A DNA stretch of 64,000 nt from Paenibacillus kyungheensis (GCF_028606985.1 NZ_CP117416.1:3014001-3078000); one strand, 5' to 3'. Counted from the stretch's first letter, positions 32,112-41,870 are shown. The notes: generated by a model from the sequence alone, not told the origin. A program made the numbers and translations.

Positions 32112-34088
32112 TTATGTTTGGTTATGCCATACACGCATTTCACCAGATTGTCGGTTAGCCCAGCAATAATAAGGAATAAGTCGTAATGTTGTAGGAGCAT
32201 ACGTGGTAGCTGCTTGAGAAGCATATAATACATCTTCCCACTGAGAAGTAATGATTCTTTTACGTGCCTCTACATGGATCGTACCTATGCCTCCTAGCAA
32301 CTGTGGATCAAATGTATATTGATAGGTCTGATCTTTATTTAACTGAATTAAATGCAAATGCTCTCCATTATCTACTTCTTCAGCGCAATAAATAAACGGG
32401 CCACGTCCTATAGCTACTTTGCCAATATCTGCTCTGACTAGCGGATGTGCGGTATATTGTTTGATCTCCATCGGTAAAACAAACTCGATCTTGTCATTAG
32501 ACTGCCATACACGATCAATGTGTAGAAATCCGTTAATATTTTCCGCTTCTATATGCTCTCCATTGACTATCAATGAATAATCATCTGCCCAGTAAGGCAA
32601 TCGGAGCGCCAATGTAAAAGCAGTTGGTTGTTCTGTCTGTGTCACAATCGAAACATGACCTTCCCACGGTAGATTCGTTGTTTGTTCAAGCTGTACTTTG
32701 TGATGATCTATCTCTAATGTTGCTGTGCTTGTAATAAATAGATTCGTATATATCGCTTTTTGCTCTGATTGAACCGTATATATATATTTATGAAGTGAAG
32801 TTAATAATCTTGCTAGATTCGGTGGACAGCAAGCACAGCCGAACCATTCGGGGCGTGTAAATTTCACATGACTTTTTCCCGGATCTTTACGGCTGTTCTC
32901 TGGACGTACTTCTAACGGATTCACATAGAAAAAATGTTTGCCATCCAGTGCCATACCGCCAATAGCTGTATTGTATAATGCTCGCTCTAACACATCGGCA
33001 TATTCAGAACGTGCTTCATTTTTGAGCATATTAAAAGCAAAGAAGATTAATCCGATCGAAGCACATGTCTCACAGTACATCGTATCATTAGGCAAGTCGT
33101 AATCCAGTGTAAATGCTTCTCCGTCTACTGTTGATCCTATACCGCCGGTGATATACATACGTTTGGTAATCATATTTTTCCAAAGGCGACGACAAGCTTC
33201 TAACATTGCGGTATCGCCTGCTAATAAAGCAACATCTGCCATAGCTGCACACATATAGACAAGTCTAACAGCATGCCCTTCTGCGGTCTGTTGTTCCAAA
33301 ATCGGTTGGTGAGCTTGATAATACTCTAGTGGACGATGACTCATGCCTGCTATAACTGGCTTGGTTCCTGTGTCTTCTGTCTGTTGTCTGGCGAAAAAGG
33401 TAGTATCGGTTCCTCGCTCATACAGAAAATAACGACTCAGATTCAGATAACGTTGTTCTTTTGTCAGTGAATATAATTTGGTCAACGCCAGCTCTATTTC
33501 TTCATGACCGTCGTATCCTTGAATCTGATGTTCTCCTTTGCCAAAAGAAGCATCTATACAATCCGCTAATCGGCAAGCAATCTGGAGCGCTTTTTCATTA
33601 TGAGTCGATTCATAATAAGCAACTGCTGCTTCGATAAAATGACCTGCACAATACAATTCATGACTTTCAGCCAACTTCTTGAATCTGCGCTCTGGTTCTT
33701 CAATAGAGAAGTACGTATTGAGATAACCATCTTCTTCTTGCGCTAAAGCAATAAGATCAATCACCCCGTCAGCCAATTCTTGTAATTCAGTATCCGCATG
33801 AATAGATAATGAGTAAGCCACCGCCTCCAGCCATTTGTATACATCACTGTCCTGAAATACCCAACCATAGTGATTACCTTGCTTCAATCCAGCAGCAATC
33901 TTGAAGTTTTCGATAGCATGACTTTTTTCAGACGGAATACTGTTATCATTTCTTTCTTTTTCGATCGTAATATCAGCATTATCATTCAATACATTCCATT
34001 GATAAGGAATCATTTCTGTACGGACAAGCTCCCGATAATGAGACCAGAATTGATCTGTAATTGTAAGTGATTGTAAATGTAATGACAT
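32112..34088 (-). CDS. GH127-family beta-L-arabinofuranosidase
   Basis: 658-residue intracellular glycosidase (no signal peptide) of the DUF1680/GH127 family, which removes beta-linked L-arabinofuranose, for example from plant hydroxyproline-rich glycoproteins. The zinc-thiolate active site seen in HypBA1 is present: Glu and Cys in MYCETCASIG (about 338-340) and the Cys pair in FGCACCPPN (about 417-418). Length agrees with HypBA1. It lies 54 bp after the symporter gene, so imported arabinosides would be cleaved in the cytosol. Confidence 0.92.
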   Translation of the reverse strand: MSLHLQSLTITDQFWSHYRELVRTEMIPYQWNVLNDNADITIEKERNDNSIPSEKSHAIENFKIAAGLKQGNHYGWVFQDSDVYKWLEAVAYSLSIHADTELQELADGVIDLIALAQEEDGYLNTYFSIEEPERRFKKLAESHELYCAGHFIEAAVAYYESTHNEKALQIACRLADCIDASFGKGEHQIQGYDGHEEIELALTKLYSLTKEQRYLNLSRYFLYERGTDTTFFARQQTEDTGTKPVIAGMSHRPLEYYQAHQPILEQQTAEGHAVRLVYMCAAMADVALLAGDTAMLEACRRLWKNMITKRMYITGGIGSTVDGEAFTLDYDLPNDTMYCETCASIGLIFFAFNMLKNEARSEYADVLERALYNTAIGGMALDGKHFFYVNPLEVRPENSRKDPGKSHVKFTRPEWFGCACCPPNLARLLTSLHKYIYTVQSEQKAIYTNLFITSTATLEIDHHKVQLEQTTNLPWEGHVSIVTQTEQPTAFTLALRLPYWADDYSLIVNGEHIEAENINGFLHIDRVWQSNDKIEFVLPMEIKQYTAHPLVRADIGKVAIGRGPFIYCAEEVDNGEHLHLIQLNKDQTYQYTFDPQLLGGIGTIHVEARKRIITSQWEDVLYASQAATTYAPTTLRLIPYYCWANRQSGEMRVWHNQT

Positions 34089-34142
34089 CGTATGTCTCTC
34101 CTCCTATGGTAGATACTCTATGATCGTCTATAAACCGAATAT

Positions 34143-35540
34143 TTATTTCACTTGCGGTTCAGCATGGTGTTCTTTAATTAATAACTGTCTGCGAATATAG
34201 CCTTCATTTTTTTCAAAACGTCGATAAAATAACATTGGGATAATTCCTAGTGCAAATACGATAGCAGGCAACCAGATAAACACAAATTGAATACCTGATA
34301 GCGATTGTGTACTCTGCGCAACATTAGGCACATAACCGAAAGATGACATAAATTGTGTAGGAATAAATCCTCCTAATCCTGAGCCTGCTTTGATACAAAA
34401 AGCACTACCGATTGCTGTTAAAATCCCACTTCCACGTAGACCTGACTTCCATTCGCCATAATCGACAGTGTCCGATAACATTGCAAAAGGCATCGAGCAA
34501 GCAATACCTGATCCAATACAAGCAATAATCCATCCTACAATCAAAAAGCTGATATGATCTCCTGCAAAAAAGAGTACAATTTGTCCCAAAACAGCTAACA
34601 CAAAGCCAAAAATCATCGTTGAATATTTGTTAGAAAATTTTACGATAAACGGAATCAATACCATACCAATCACTTGAATGACTGAAATTCCGTTAATCAA
34701 TGGCACTAACTCTTTATGACCGATATTGTATTCAAAGTAATAGACTAATGTAGAGGTACGAATCGTTAAAGCGATCCAGAATAGTAAATTAGCGATTACT
34801 AAAATAATCCAGGGCCAGTTACCTTTCATCGCTTTAAAGCTTGATTTGAACGGAATCGTTTTGATCTTTTCGGTATTGATTTCTTTGAGATCAGCAAAAG
34901 CAATCAAAAACATAATGATAGATACTATCCCAAATACGCAAAGTGTCCAAAAAAATCCTTTCTGATCATTACCTGCTCCAAAAAAAGCGACTAATGGCAA
35001 AGTAAATGTGACTGCTGCAAAATTACCAACATTTCCGCCTACCATCCGAAATGAGTTCAACACTACTCGCTCATCGGTATTTCTACTCAAATTTGGCAAA
35101 ATCGAAGTGATCGGTGTTGAAATTCCGGTATAAGCTATCCCTGCTAAAATATAGGTAACCGCTGCATAAACGACTTTCCATGTCCCATCCAAGTTTGGAG
35201 TGGTAAACGTCAATACTGTAAATACTGCAAAAGGAAAACATAGCCACAAAAAATAAGGACGACTTTGACCATACTTGGATCGGGTACGATCGACAATAAT
35301 CCCCCATAGTGGTGCATCCACTGCATCCACTAATCGTGTTACCAACAATAAAGTACCTGCTACTCCAACCGATAAGCCAAATACATCGGTATAAAAATAA
35401 AGCAAGTAAGCACCAATAATGCTGTACAACAAATTGCCACCTGTATCTGTGAGCGCATAACTAATTCTGCGATGAAAAGGAACTTTATCATTCAGAAGAG
35501 TGGTTTGAGGCTCTGGCGAAGATTGAGGTGTAGACTCCAT
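34143..35540 (-). CDS. GPH-family sugar:cation symporter
   Basis: 465-residue integral membrane protein with about 12 helices of the glycoside-pentoside-hexuronide (melibiose carrier) family. The N-terminal RISYALTDTGGNLLYSIIGA segment, VDAVDAPLWGIIVDRT and the late MLSDTVDYGEWKSG loop are typical. I chose ATG 35540, with AGGAGGT 6 bases upstream, over an upstream start at 35564. It is the first gene of the minus-strand sugar operon and probably imports the arabinoside cut by the GH127 enzyme. Confidence 0.9.
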   Translation of the reverse strand: MESTPQSSPEPQTTLLNDKVPFHRRISYALTDTGGNLLYSIIGAYLLYFYTDVFGLSVGVAGTLLLVTRLVDAVDAPLWGIIVDRTRSKYGQSRPYFLWLCFPFAVFTVLTFTTPNLDGTWKVVYAAVTYILAGIAYTGISTPITSILPNLSRNTDERVVLNSFRMVGGNVGNFAAVTFTLPLVAFFGAGNDQKGFFWTLCVFGIVSIIMFLIAFADLKEINTEKIKTIPFKSSFKAMKGNWPWIILVIANLLFWIALTIRTSTLVYYFEYNIGHKELVPLINGISVIQVIGMVLIPFIVKFSNKYSTMIFGFVLAVLGQIVLFFAGDHISFLIVGWIIACIGSGIACSMPFAMLSDTVDYGEWKSGLRGSGILTAIGSAFCIKAGSGLGGFIPTQFMSSFGYVPNVAQSTQSLSGIQFVFIWLPAIVFALGIIPMLFYRRFEKNEGYIRRQLLIKEHHAEPQVK

Positions 35541-35588
35541 AATGTAACCTCCTGATTCAATCAAATAGTGATGATTTCTTTATCTAAT

Positions 35589-35602
35589 AGTAAGCGCTTA
35601 CG
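35589..35602. promoter_or_regulatory. CcpA cre site
   Basis: AGTAAGCGCTTACG matches the catabolite-response consensus TGWAAGCGYTWWCA at 12 of 14 positions and is fully palindromic in its core. It lies 49 bp before the symporter start, so glucose repression is likely. Confidence 0.8.
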
Positions 35603-35625
35603 AAAAGAAGATAAACTTAGGATTT

Positions 35626-35657
35626 CGTAGGAAAGGTTTCTATTTCCGACTCGTTGA
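35626..35657. promoter_or_regulatory. Candidate AraC-regulator operator, copy A
   Basis: This 32-bp segment begins CGTAGGAA and holds CCGACT near its end. It matches the segment at 39116-39147 at 24 of 32 positions without gaps. It lies between the symporter and AraC genes, 86 bp before the symporter start. Confidence 0.6.
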
Positions 35658-35752
35658 GATATTTAAAAAATTAATTATTTTCATATAAAATTGTGCTATA
35701 CTACCTTCAAAGTGAAAGTTATTCGTAATGAATATGACTAAGGTTAACAAAT

Positions 35753-35782
35753 CCGACTTTTCCTATCCAAAACTGACTTTTC
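35753..35782. promoter_or_regulatory. Tandem motif before the AraC gene
   Basis: CCGACTTTTC (35753-35762) and CTGACTTTTC (35773-35782) are direct repeats 20 bp apart, about two helix turns, and the first is followed by CTA so that it holds the CCGACT half and the reverse complement of TAGGAA. The pair lies just before the AraC gene and could give autoregulation. Confidence 0.45.
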
Positions 35783-35800
35783 GATAAGGAGTGATTACAT

Positions 35801-36754
35801 ATGCTGCTCAAACCGATTTCAAAAATAAATATCGAGCGTCCTCTTGCCTATTTTAAATGTGGACAATTTGTAAGTGATGAAGGCTGGCAACACAAAAAAA
35901 TGAAGCTTGAAAAAGATTACGAAATCATTATTGGTTTAAAAGAAATTGTCTATCTTCAAGTTGGAGAAACACAGTATGAAATTAAGCATGGAGACGTGTT
36001 ATTGATTAAGCCAGATGTAGAATATTTTGGTTATCAAGCTTCCACAGCAGGAGCTAGCTTTTTTTGGTTACATTTCTTTCCTCGAGATATTACCAAAACA
36101 GAATCAGGAGATGAATTTATCAATCATTTGTTTGGTACTATGATTACGGAACAGAAAAATGAGATTAATCCTTATGTATGCTTACCTGACTTCTTTTCAT
36201 TACCTTATCTCGACAAGCCTATTATCCTGATGAAGCAGATTCTGGATACATCTAACACTTCGTATTACAGCACATATGCTGTCGATTATCTGGTGACTGA
36301 GCTTATGATCGAATTAACAGATAAGTATCTACAACCTCTTATTCATAATGAACTATTGCACAAAGAATACAATCAGAAGTTTATGCAAATTTTAGAATGG
36401 ATTCGGGTGAATATTTATCATGATCTTACCGTACAGAAAGTAGCGGATACGTTCTGCTTCAACGCTGATCATTTAACCCGTTTATTCAAAAAAAATCTAG
36501 GTATGAGTACTATTCGTTATATTAATACACTCAAGCTCAGTCTGGTCAAAGAACTATTATGTACGACTAATTCATCGATCAAAGAAATTGCTTATGAACT
36601 ACATTTTCGAGATGAGAAGTATATGATGAAGTTATTTAAAAATTACGTCGGCATGACACCTACACAGTTCCGTGATACGTACACAAATACCTATATCAAT
36701 ACAGTGACTGTAGATCCTGATATTCCTATACCTAAGCATCTTCTTACTGAATAG
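35801..36754 (+). CDS. AraC-family transcriptional regulator
   Basis: 317 residues. The N-terminal part (about 25-100, with GDVLLIKPDVEYFGY and FFWLHFFP) is a cupin-like sugar-sensing domain. The C-terminal part (about 205-300) holds two helix-turn-helix motifs (VQKVADTFCFNADHLTRLF and SIKEIAYELHFRDEKYMMKL) and the closing GMTPTQFR. It is divergent to the symporter and GH127 genes and is the likely activator of these and of the secreted glycosidase. AAGGAG lies 10 bases before the ATG. Confidence 0.93.
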   Translation: MLLKPISKINIERPLAYFKCGQFVSDEGWQHKKMKLEKDYEIIIGLKEIVYLQVGETQYEIKHGDVLLIKPDVEYFGYQASTAGASFFWLHFFPRDITKTESGDEFINHLFGTMITEQKNEINPYVCLPDFFSLPYLDKPIILMKQILDTSNTSYYSTYAVDYLVTELMIELTDKYLQPLIHNELLHKEYNQKFMQILEWIRVNIYHDLTVQKVADTFCFNADHLTRLFKKNLGMSTIRYINTLKLSLVKELLCTTNSSIKEIAYELHFRDEKYMMKLFKNYVGMTPTQFRDTYTNTYINTVTVDPDIPIPKHLLTE

Positions 36755-36785
36755 ATAAACAATCATAACAATAAGAATTCACATC

Positions 36786-36836
36786 AAAAACCTTGCTCTC
36801 CTATTCTGTTATCGAATAGGGTGAACAAGGTTTTTG
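36786..36836. terminator. Bidirectional terminator between AraC and glycosidase genes
   Basis: AAAACCTTG...CCTATTC pairs with GAATAGG...CAAGGTTTT, with T runs on both strands. The two flanking genes are convergent. Confidence 0.85.
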
Positions 36837-36851
36837 TATGTTGTAATAAAA

Positions 36852-38963
36852 TTATTTCACTTCAATATAATCAAGTTCTGCATAGCTAGTACCTTTTTTA
36901 AATACGATCGTATTTTCTCCCTGTTTCAATGTTACAGGAACCGTCATAATTTGGCGTGTACCTACATTTGGTAAATTCGCAATCCAACCTCCTGTTTTTG
37001 GATACGTAATAACAGTAGATGCTTGATTGTTTACCGATAGATTGTGAGTCGAGTTTCCTGTGGTTCCATTACCATAACCGATCTCCATATGATACGTTTT
37101 ACTTGCTGGAGCATAGACTGAGAACGATACAGAACTATCTGGATTATCTATTTTGCCTACAAATTGACGATTAGAAGCAAATGAACTTCTGGATACTGTT
37201 GCATCATTAATTTTAGCATCTTCGGCTTCTATTCTTACTTTGAAATCACCTACAGGTTGTAATTGGATATAATCAAGCTCTGCATAACCTGTTTTTCCTT
37301 TGTTGAATTTCAAAGTATTACTGCCTGCTTTTAAAGAAACTGAAGTCTGAAGCGTATTGCTATTTCCTTGAGATAACCAACCATCTGTTGTCGGATATTG
37401 AATAGTTGTAGACGCTTGATTATTGACACTTAATTCTTGTGTAGATTGAGCGTTTGTACCATTCGCATATCCAATCTTCAGATTATAATTACCAGCTACA
37501 GGAGCATTTACTGTAAATTGAACAGAGCTATCTTGATTGTCTATCGTACCAACATATTTCCGATTAGAAGCATTCGGGTTGTTAAAAATGTTAGCTGAAG
37601 CAATAGTTGCATTTTCTGCTTCATAACGACTGATCGATGATTGCTTGCCCGGAGTAATCACCAATCGATAAGCAGAAGATTCTTTTAACTGACTAAGCGG
37701 AACAGAAATCTGTCCATTTTCAATCGTAAAATCACCTTCAAATTCATTAGTAGGTTGACTTACTGCGGTATCTACTCCATACCATGGGGTGCTTTCTACT
37801 TTGACATGAGCATTACCTGAGAAATACGGTAATGAAGCGAATCCTTTAACGACTATATTTCGATTGCCATTTCCTCCGCCTACGATCACATCTGCTTGTT
37901 GTTTGGCATTATTTACACTAGCAATACCATCTAGATCCAAAGCCGTTGGATTAGCAGGTGTAGTCATCGCCATCTGACCAGACATGTCACCATACCATTT
38001 GTATAACCACCATGCACCATTAGCTGCTCCTTTGTCTGTCACAAGGTTGCTTAGACGACCTGGACGGAACCAAAATGCAATATTCGCTGTATCCACATCA
38101 GAACGTTCAAATTGAGCGATATACCGCGTCATATTGCCTGGAACTGCTTGTTCCGATACGACTCCATATTCGTTAATACTGATCGGTACATGCTTGATCC
38201 CTAGCTCTGTTTCCAAAGCACGATAAGCTTTCATATGATTCGAAATGTACTGCGGTGCAGGGCCATCTAAATATTCACCTTCCGGCGCTCCTAATTCGTG
38301 CCACGATATAATATCAGGTAATACATTGTTATCTCTTGCATACGTCAAAAAGTTTCTCAGCCAGCTTTCGTTGTAATGAGTAATACTTGGTCCTATGATT
38401 TTGGTGTTTTTATCTTTAGCTTTGACTCGCAAATATGTTTTTTTCCAACCTTCGTTAAATGAACCTGCTGCTCCGGTATTCCATGTACCATCGGGTTCAT
38501 TCCACAATTCATATCCGTATATATTTGTAGCACCTGACTTCAATCTTGCATCTACAATACTATCTACTTTTTGATACCAATCGTCCCAACTTACCCATTG
38601 ATACGGGAAATTCGGATAAATATCTGGCATCCGTATTGTCACTTGTGCTCCATTCCGTTCAGCGATCGGTGCTACTTTGAGTGCATCGCCAATAGGTGTT
38701 GTTTCACCATTAGGCAATTGACCACCATTTGGAGCCATTTGTGTAAACATTTTCGGCTTGGTCGGAGCGATTAGATTGTCTGCGGGTCTACCTTCTTCCG
38801 CTAATCCATACAATGAACCAGAAGCTACATGAGTAACCGGTCGATATTGGTTAGCTAGATCTACTGTAAATGTCGCTGGCACTGCTGCTGTAGCGGGTAC
38901 AGGTGCAATAGGAAAAACAGTCAGTAAAAGTGCCCCACTTAATAAAACCGCTAACTTTTTCAA
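36852..38963 (-). CDS. Secreted clan GH-A glycosidase with two carbohydrate-binding modules
   Basis: 703 residues. Signal peptide about 1-27 (MKKLAVLLSGALLLTVFPIA then ATAA). The catalytic TIM-barrel region reaches to about 340: the acid/base glutamate is E156 in YELWNEPDG and the nucleophile E265 in ISINEYG, the clan GH-A pattern. After a beta domain, two tandem modules of about 128 residues start at RYEAENATI (about 448) and RIEAEDAKI (about 578). Each ends in AELDYIQLQ or AELDYIEVK, like CBM6/CBM35-type modules. GH39, GH5 or a newer family cannot be separated by eye. Its place and the shared promoter motif suggest it releases arabinosides outside the cell. Confidence 0.85.
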   Translation of the reverse strand: MKKLAVLLSGALLLTVFPIAPVPATAAVPATFTVDLANQYRPVTHVASGSLYGLAEEGRPADNLIAPTKPKMFTQMAPNGGQLPNGETTPIGDALKVAPIAERNGAQVTIRMPDIYPNFPYQWVSWDDWYQKVDSIVDARLKSGATNIYGYELWNEPDGTWNTGAAGSFNEGWKKTYLRVKAKDKNTKIIGPSITHYNESWLRNFLTYARDNNVLPDIISWHELGAPEGEYLDGPAPQYISNHMKAYRALETELGIKHVPISINEYGVVSEQAVPGNMTRYIAQFERSDVDTANIAFWFRPGRLSNLVTDKGAANGAWWLYKWYGDMSGQMAMTTPANPTALDLDGIASVNNAKQQADVIVGGGNGNRNIVVKGFASLPYFSGNAHVKVESTPWYGVDTAVSQPTNEFEGDFTIENGQISVPLSQLKESSAYRLVITPGKQSSISRYEAENATIASANIFNNPNASNRKYVGTIDNQDSSVQFTVNAPVAGNYNLKIGYANGTNAQSTQELSVNNQASTTIQYPTTDGWLSQGNSNTLQTSVSLKAGSNTLKFNKGKTGYAELDYIQLQPVGDFKVRIEAEDAKINDATVSRSSFASNRQFVGKIDNPDSSVSFSVYAPASKTYHMEIGYGNGTTGNSTHNLSVNNQASTVITYPKTGGWIANLPNVGTRQIMTVPVTLKQGENTIVFKKGTSYAELDYIEVK

Positions 38964-39008
38964 TTCTCATCACCTTTTCTCATCATATTTTGAAACTAAT
39001 TCTGCAAA

Positions 39009-39022
39009 ATAGAACGCTTTCA
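39009..39022. promoter_or_regulatory. Cre-like site of the secreted glycosidase
   Basis: On the minus strand TGAAAGCGTTCTAT agrees with the cre consensus at 11 of 14 positions, including the whole TGAAAGCG half. It lies 46 bp before the glycosidase start. Confidence 0.5.
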
Positions 39023-39026
39023 AAAT

Positions 39027-39040
39027 ACGGTGGCCACCGT
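39027..39040. promoter_or_regulatory. Perfect 14-bp palindrome, possible operator
   Basis: ACGGTGGCCACCGT is its own reverse complement and sits 4 bp from the cre-like site in the glycosidase upstream region. Such GC-rich palindromes are typical of LacI- or GntR-type operators, but no matching regulator is in the window. Confidence 0.5.
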
Positions 39041-39115
39041 TGGTATCGATTAGATCAAGTTATAACTTACACTATAAGGTTATTGGTTTTCCATTTCTGA
39101 GTAAACTCCAAAAAA

Positions 39116-39147
39116 CGTAGGAAGAGTGTAAATTACCGACTTATTGA
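39116..39147. promoter_or_regulatory. Candidate AraC-regulator operator, copy B
   Basis: Same 32-bp motif as at 35626-35657 (24 of 32 identical, CGTAGGAA and CCGACT blocks fully conserved, same orientation relative to the target gene). It lies 153 bp before the secreted glycosidase. Confidence 0.6.
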
Positions 39148-39367
39148 ATAAGATGTGGCGATATGTAAGTGATGTTGTGAATGGATACCAGAAAATAATC
39201 TGTACTTTTTCATATTATAAACTTGGCTTTTGTACATGCTTGATCAATTTAAGAGATCTACTTATATGATCACTCAGAGAATTACCGTTTTATTCTCCTA
39301 TCTACTTTAATTGTTATCGTTTATTATAAGTAATATATTGGATAATATTACAGGTAGGAGAATTGAT

Positions 39368-39847
39368 ATGAAATTTGTTGTTATTTTGTTACTTGTATTT
39401 ACATTATGCGGTTGTTCTTCACTCTCAAATACAGGACAACAAAATGAAGATGATTTTAGCAAAAATATGAATTCTGGAAAATCAGCTATGAAAAATGAAT
39501 ACTATCGTGCTGCTCTTCATTACTTTAGATTGGCTCAGATTGATAAACCAAATGATAAAGATTTAGAAGTTTTACTTAAAATAGCGAATGAGAATATAAA
39601 AAAAGAATTAAATAATATGAAGATGCCAGAACCAGATCATACTATGTATGATTTAACTGATAATTCTACATTTTTAGAGAAAGAGCGAGCAAAATCACAT
39701 GAATATTCTATTAGGGATCAAGGAATAGATACTAATGGAGATACATTTGAAGATATAGTTACACAAAAAGAGTTATCTACTTCTGCTCCTGATCAAGTTG
39801 ATTATGAACAAGTTTTTATCGATTGGAGAAAAAACTATCATCAATAA
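39368..39847 (+). CDS. Small lipoprotein with a TPR-like segment
   Basis: 159 residues. I chose ATG 39368 because TAGGAG lies 7 bases upstream. Signal peptide MKFVVILLLVFTLCGC ends in the lipobox LCGC, so Cys16 would carry the lipid on the outer face of the membrane. The segment AMKNEYYRAALHYFRLAQID with KPNDKDLEVLLKIA looks like one tetratricopeptide hairpin. The C-terminal half is acidic and unmatched. No function recognised. Confidence 0.8.
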   Translation: MKFVVILLLVFTLCGCSSLSNTGQQNEDDFSKNMNSGKSAMKNEYYRAALHYFRLAQIDKPNDKDLEVLLKIANENIKKELNNMKMPEPDHTMYDLTDNSTFLEKERAKSHEYSIRDQGIDTNGDTFEDIVTQKELSTSAPDQVDYEQVFIDWRKNYHQ

Positions 39848-39895
39848 AAAGAACTCCTGACCATTACGGGCGGGAGTCCTTTTTACTTTATTAAG
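39846..39895. terminator. Terminator after the lipoprotein gene
   Basis: ACTCCTG pairs with CGGGAGT (one G-T pair) between A and T runs. It is probably active on the plus strand. Confidence 0.6.
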
Positions 39896-39977
39896 TCTGT
39901 TAGACTTTAGATCAATAAATATTTTGTGGGCATTGATTAAAAGATGCGCCATAAATGATATAGCTTGCCACAAAATA

Positions 39978-40010
39978 AAAACCCTCAATGCTGGTAGCAT
40001 CAAGGGTTTA
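39978..40010 (-). terminator. Intrinsic terminator after glnA
   Basis: AAACCCTTGATGCT pairs with AGCATTGAGGGTTT (one mismatch, 3-base loop) and TTATTTTG follows on the minus strand. Confidence 0.85.
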
Positions 40011-40016
40011 AAGGTA

Positions 40017-41354
40017 TTAATACATCGTCAAGTATTGGTCACGTTCCCATTGGTGCACTTGAGTCCGGTACATATCCCACTCAATTTCTTTTAACTCATA
40101 GAAATGAGCAAGAGCATGTTCGCCAAGTGCAGAGACAACGATCTCGTCACGCAATAATTCGTGCAATGCTTCTTTCAAGTCGCCTGGAAGACTAGGAATA
40201 CCTTCGTCAATACGCTCGTCTTCAGACATCACATAGATATTACGATCTACTGGTTTTGGCAAGTTCAACTTGCGTTCAATTCCATCAAGACCAGCTTTCA
40301 ACATTACTGCTAAAACAAGATACGGGTTAGCAGTTGGATCTGGATTACGAACTTCGATACGTGTACTCAGACCACGAGAAGCCGGGATACGGATCATCGG
40401 GCTACGGTTACTTGCAGACCAAGCTACATAGCAAGGTGCTTCATAACCCGGTACAAGACGTTTGTAAGAGTTCACCGTAGGATTCGTGATAGCAGCCATT
40501 GAACGAGCATGCTTCAGAATACCTGCCATATAATAACGTGCTGTTTGGCTTAGACCCAACTCATCACTTTCTTCATAAAAAGCATTCACATCGCCCTGGA
40601 ACAACGATTGGTGACAGTGCATACCTGATCCATTCATACCAAATAAAGGCTTAGGCATAAATGTAGCATGTAGTCCATGTTGACGAGCGATCGTTTTAAC
40701 TACTAATTTGAACGTTTGAATTTGATCTGCTGCTTGAAGCGCATTGGTGTATTTGAAATCGATCTCATGTTGCCCTGGAGCTACTTCATGATGAGATGCT
40801 TCAACTTCAAAGCCCATTTCTTCAAGTGTAATTACGATCTCACGACGACAGTTTTCACCTAGATCCATAGGAGCCAAGTCAAAATATCCACCCTGATCAT
40901 TCAATTCGTCTGTAGGATTACCATTTGCATCAGTACGGAACAAGAAGAATTCAGGCTCCGGTCCTACATTCATTGCTGTAAATCCTAGTGCTTCTGCTTC
41001 TTTTAGATTGCGCTTCAAAATACCGCGCGGATCTCCTGCGAATGGTGTACCATCTGGCATGTAAACATCACAAATCAGACGTGCTACACGATTCTCTGTT
41101 ACCCAAGGGAAAATAACCCAAGTGTCTAAATCAGGATACAGATACATATCTGATTCTTCAATACGTACATAACCTTCGATTGAAGAACCATCAAACATCA
41201 TTTTGTTATCCAATGCTTTTTCCAATTGACTTACTGGAATTTCCACGTTTTTGATTGTGCCCATCAAATCGGTGAATTGCAGACGGATAAATCGTACATT
41301 TTCCTCTTTCGCTATGCGCGAAATGTCTTCTCTTGTATAACTTTTGTAACTCAC
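40017..41354 (-). CDS. glnA: Glutamine synthetase type I
   Basis: 445 residues, the short Gram-positive GSI-alpha form without an adenylylation insert. Visible blocks: [14 protein letters not shown], the active-site [10 protein letters not shown], the ammonia/metal region [27 protein letters not shown], the Asp50-type region and the C-terminal [19 protein letters not shown]. It makes glutamine from glutamate and ammonia. It lies 24 bp after glnR and is controlled by GlnR; feedback-inhibited synthetase is known to activate GlnR in Bacillus. Confidence 0.98.
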   Translation of the reverse strand: MSYKSYTREDISRIAKEENVRFIRLQFTDLMGTIKNVEIPVSQLEKALDNKMMFDGSSIEGYVRIEESDMYLYPDLDTWVIFPWVTENRVARLICDVYMPDGTPFAGDPRGILKRNLKEAEALGFTAMNVGPEPEFFLFRTDANGNPTDELNDQGGYFDLAPMDLGENCRREIVITLEEMGFEVEASHHEVAPGQHEIDFKYTNALQAADQIQTFKLVVKTIARQHGLHATFMPKPLFGMNGSGMHCHQSLFQGDVNAFYEESDELGLSQTARYYMAGILKHARSMAAITNPTVNSYKRLVPGYEAPCYVAWSASNRSPMIRIPASRGLSTRIEVRNPDPTANPYLVLAVMLKAGLDGIERKLNLPKPVDRNIYVMSEDERIDEGIPSLPGDLKEALHELLRDEIVVSALGEHALAHFYELKEIEWDMYRTQVHQWERDQYLTMY

Positions 41355-41378
41355 GCTACCCTCTCCTCTTTACGCTAT

Positions 41379-41792
41379 TTATTTTTTGTTAAAGAATCGG
41401 GATAATTCCCCTTGGATAAGCGATACTTGTCCCGGGCGTTTGCCTGTGACAAGCTGCTGCTTAAGCATACGATGAAGTTGGGAATCTGACAATTCCCTAC
41501 GACGTTCTTCTGTATCTGCTGTGATCACAGTAGCTTCTTCCGATTCTTTCGATACCGGATTCATCACTTGCTTGATACCAGCGATATTCACACCTTTTTC
41601 AATCAAAGCTTTAATTTCAAGTAAACGTTCTACATCATTAAAAGAAAATAAACGCTGATTACCTGACGTACGTGCAGGTACGATCAAATTATGCTGTTCA
41701 TAATAGCGAATCTGTCTTGCAGACAAATCCGTCAATTTCATAACAATCCCTATAGGGAACAGCGCCATATTTCTCCGAATTTCATCACCCAT
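41379..41792 (-). CDS. glnR: Nitrogen repressor GlnR
   Basis: 137-residue MerR-family repressor. The winged helix IGIVMKLTDLSARQIRYYEQHNLI is followed by RLFSFNDVERLLEIKALIEKG. The C-terminal tail beyond about residue 85 is the part that senses glutamine synthetase in Bacillus. The exact GlnR box and promoter lie upstream, so it represses its own operon when nitrogen is plentiful. Confidence 0.95.
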   Translation of the reverse strand: MGDEIRRNMALFPIGIVMKLTDLSARQIRYYEQHNLIVPARTSGNQRLFSFNDVERLLEIKALIEKGVNIAGIKQVMNPVSKESEEATVITADTEERRRELSDSQLHRMLKQQLVTGKRPGQVSLIQGELSRFFNKK

Positions 41793-41836
41793 ATATTCAT
41801 CAACCTTCCACTAATCTATTCACTATTCTGTTACCT

Positions 41837-41865
41837 ATTGTACATATCCTGATATAAAGCGTCAA
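41837..41865 (-). promoter_or_regulatory. Promoter of glnR-glnA
   Basis: On the minus strand TTGACG (41860-41865) and TACAAT (41837-41842) with a 17-bp spacer. The transcript would start about 40 bases before glnR. Confidence 0.8.
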
Positions 41866-41870
41866 TAACA

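Larger units (their letters stand above)
38964..39367. other. Regulatory intergenic region between glycosidase and lipoprotein genes
   Basis: About 400 bp between divergent genes. It contains a cre-like site, a perfect 14-bp palindrome and a copy of the AraC-type motif, each listed separately. I do not see a convincing promoter for either gene, and no further open frame. Confidence 0.55.
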
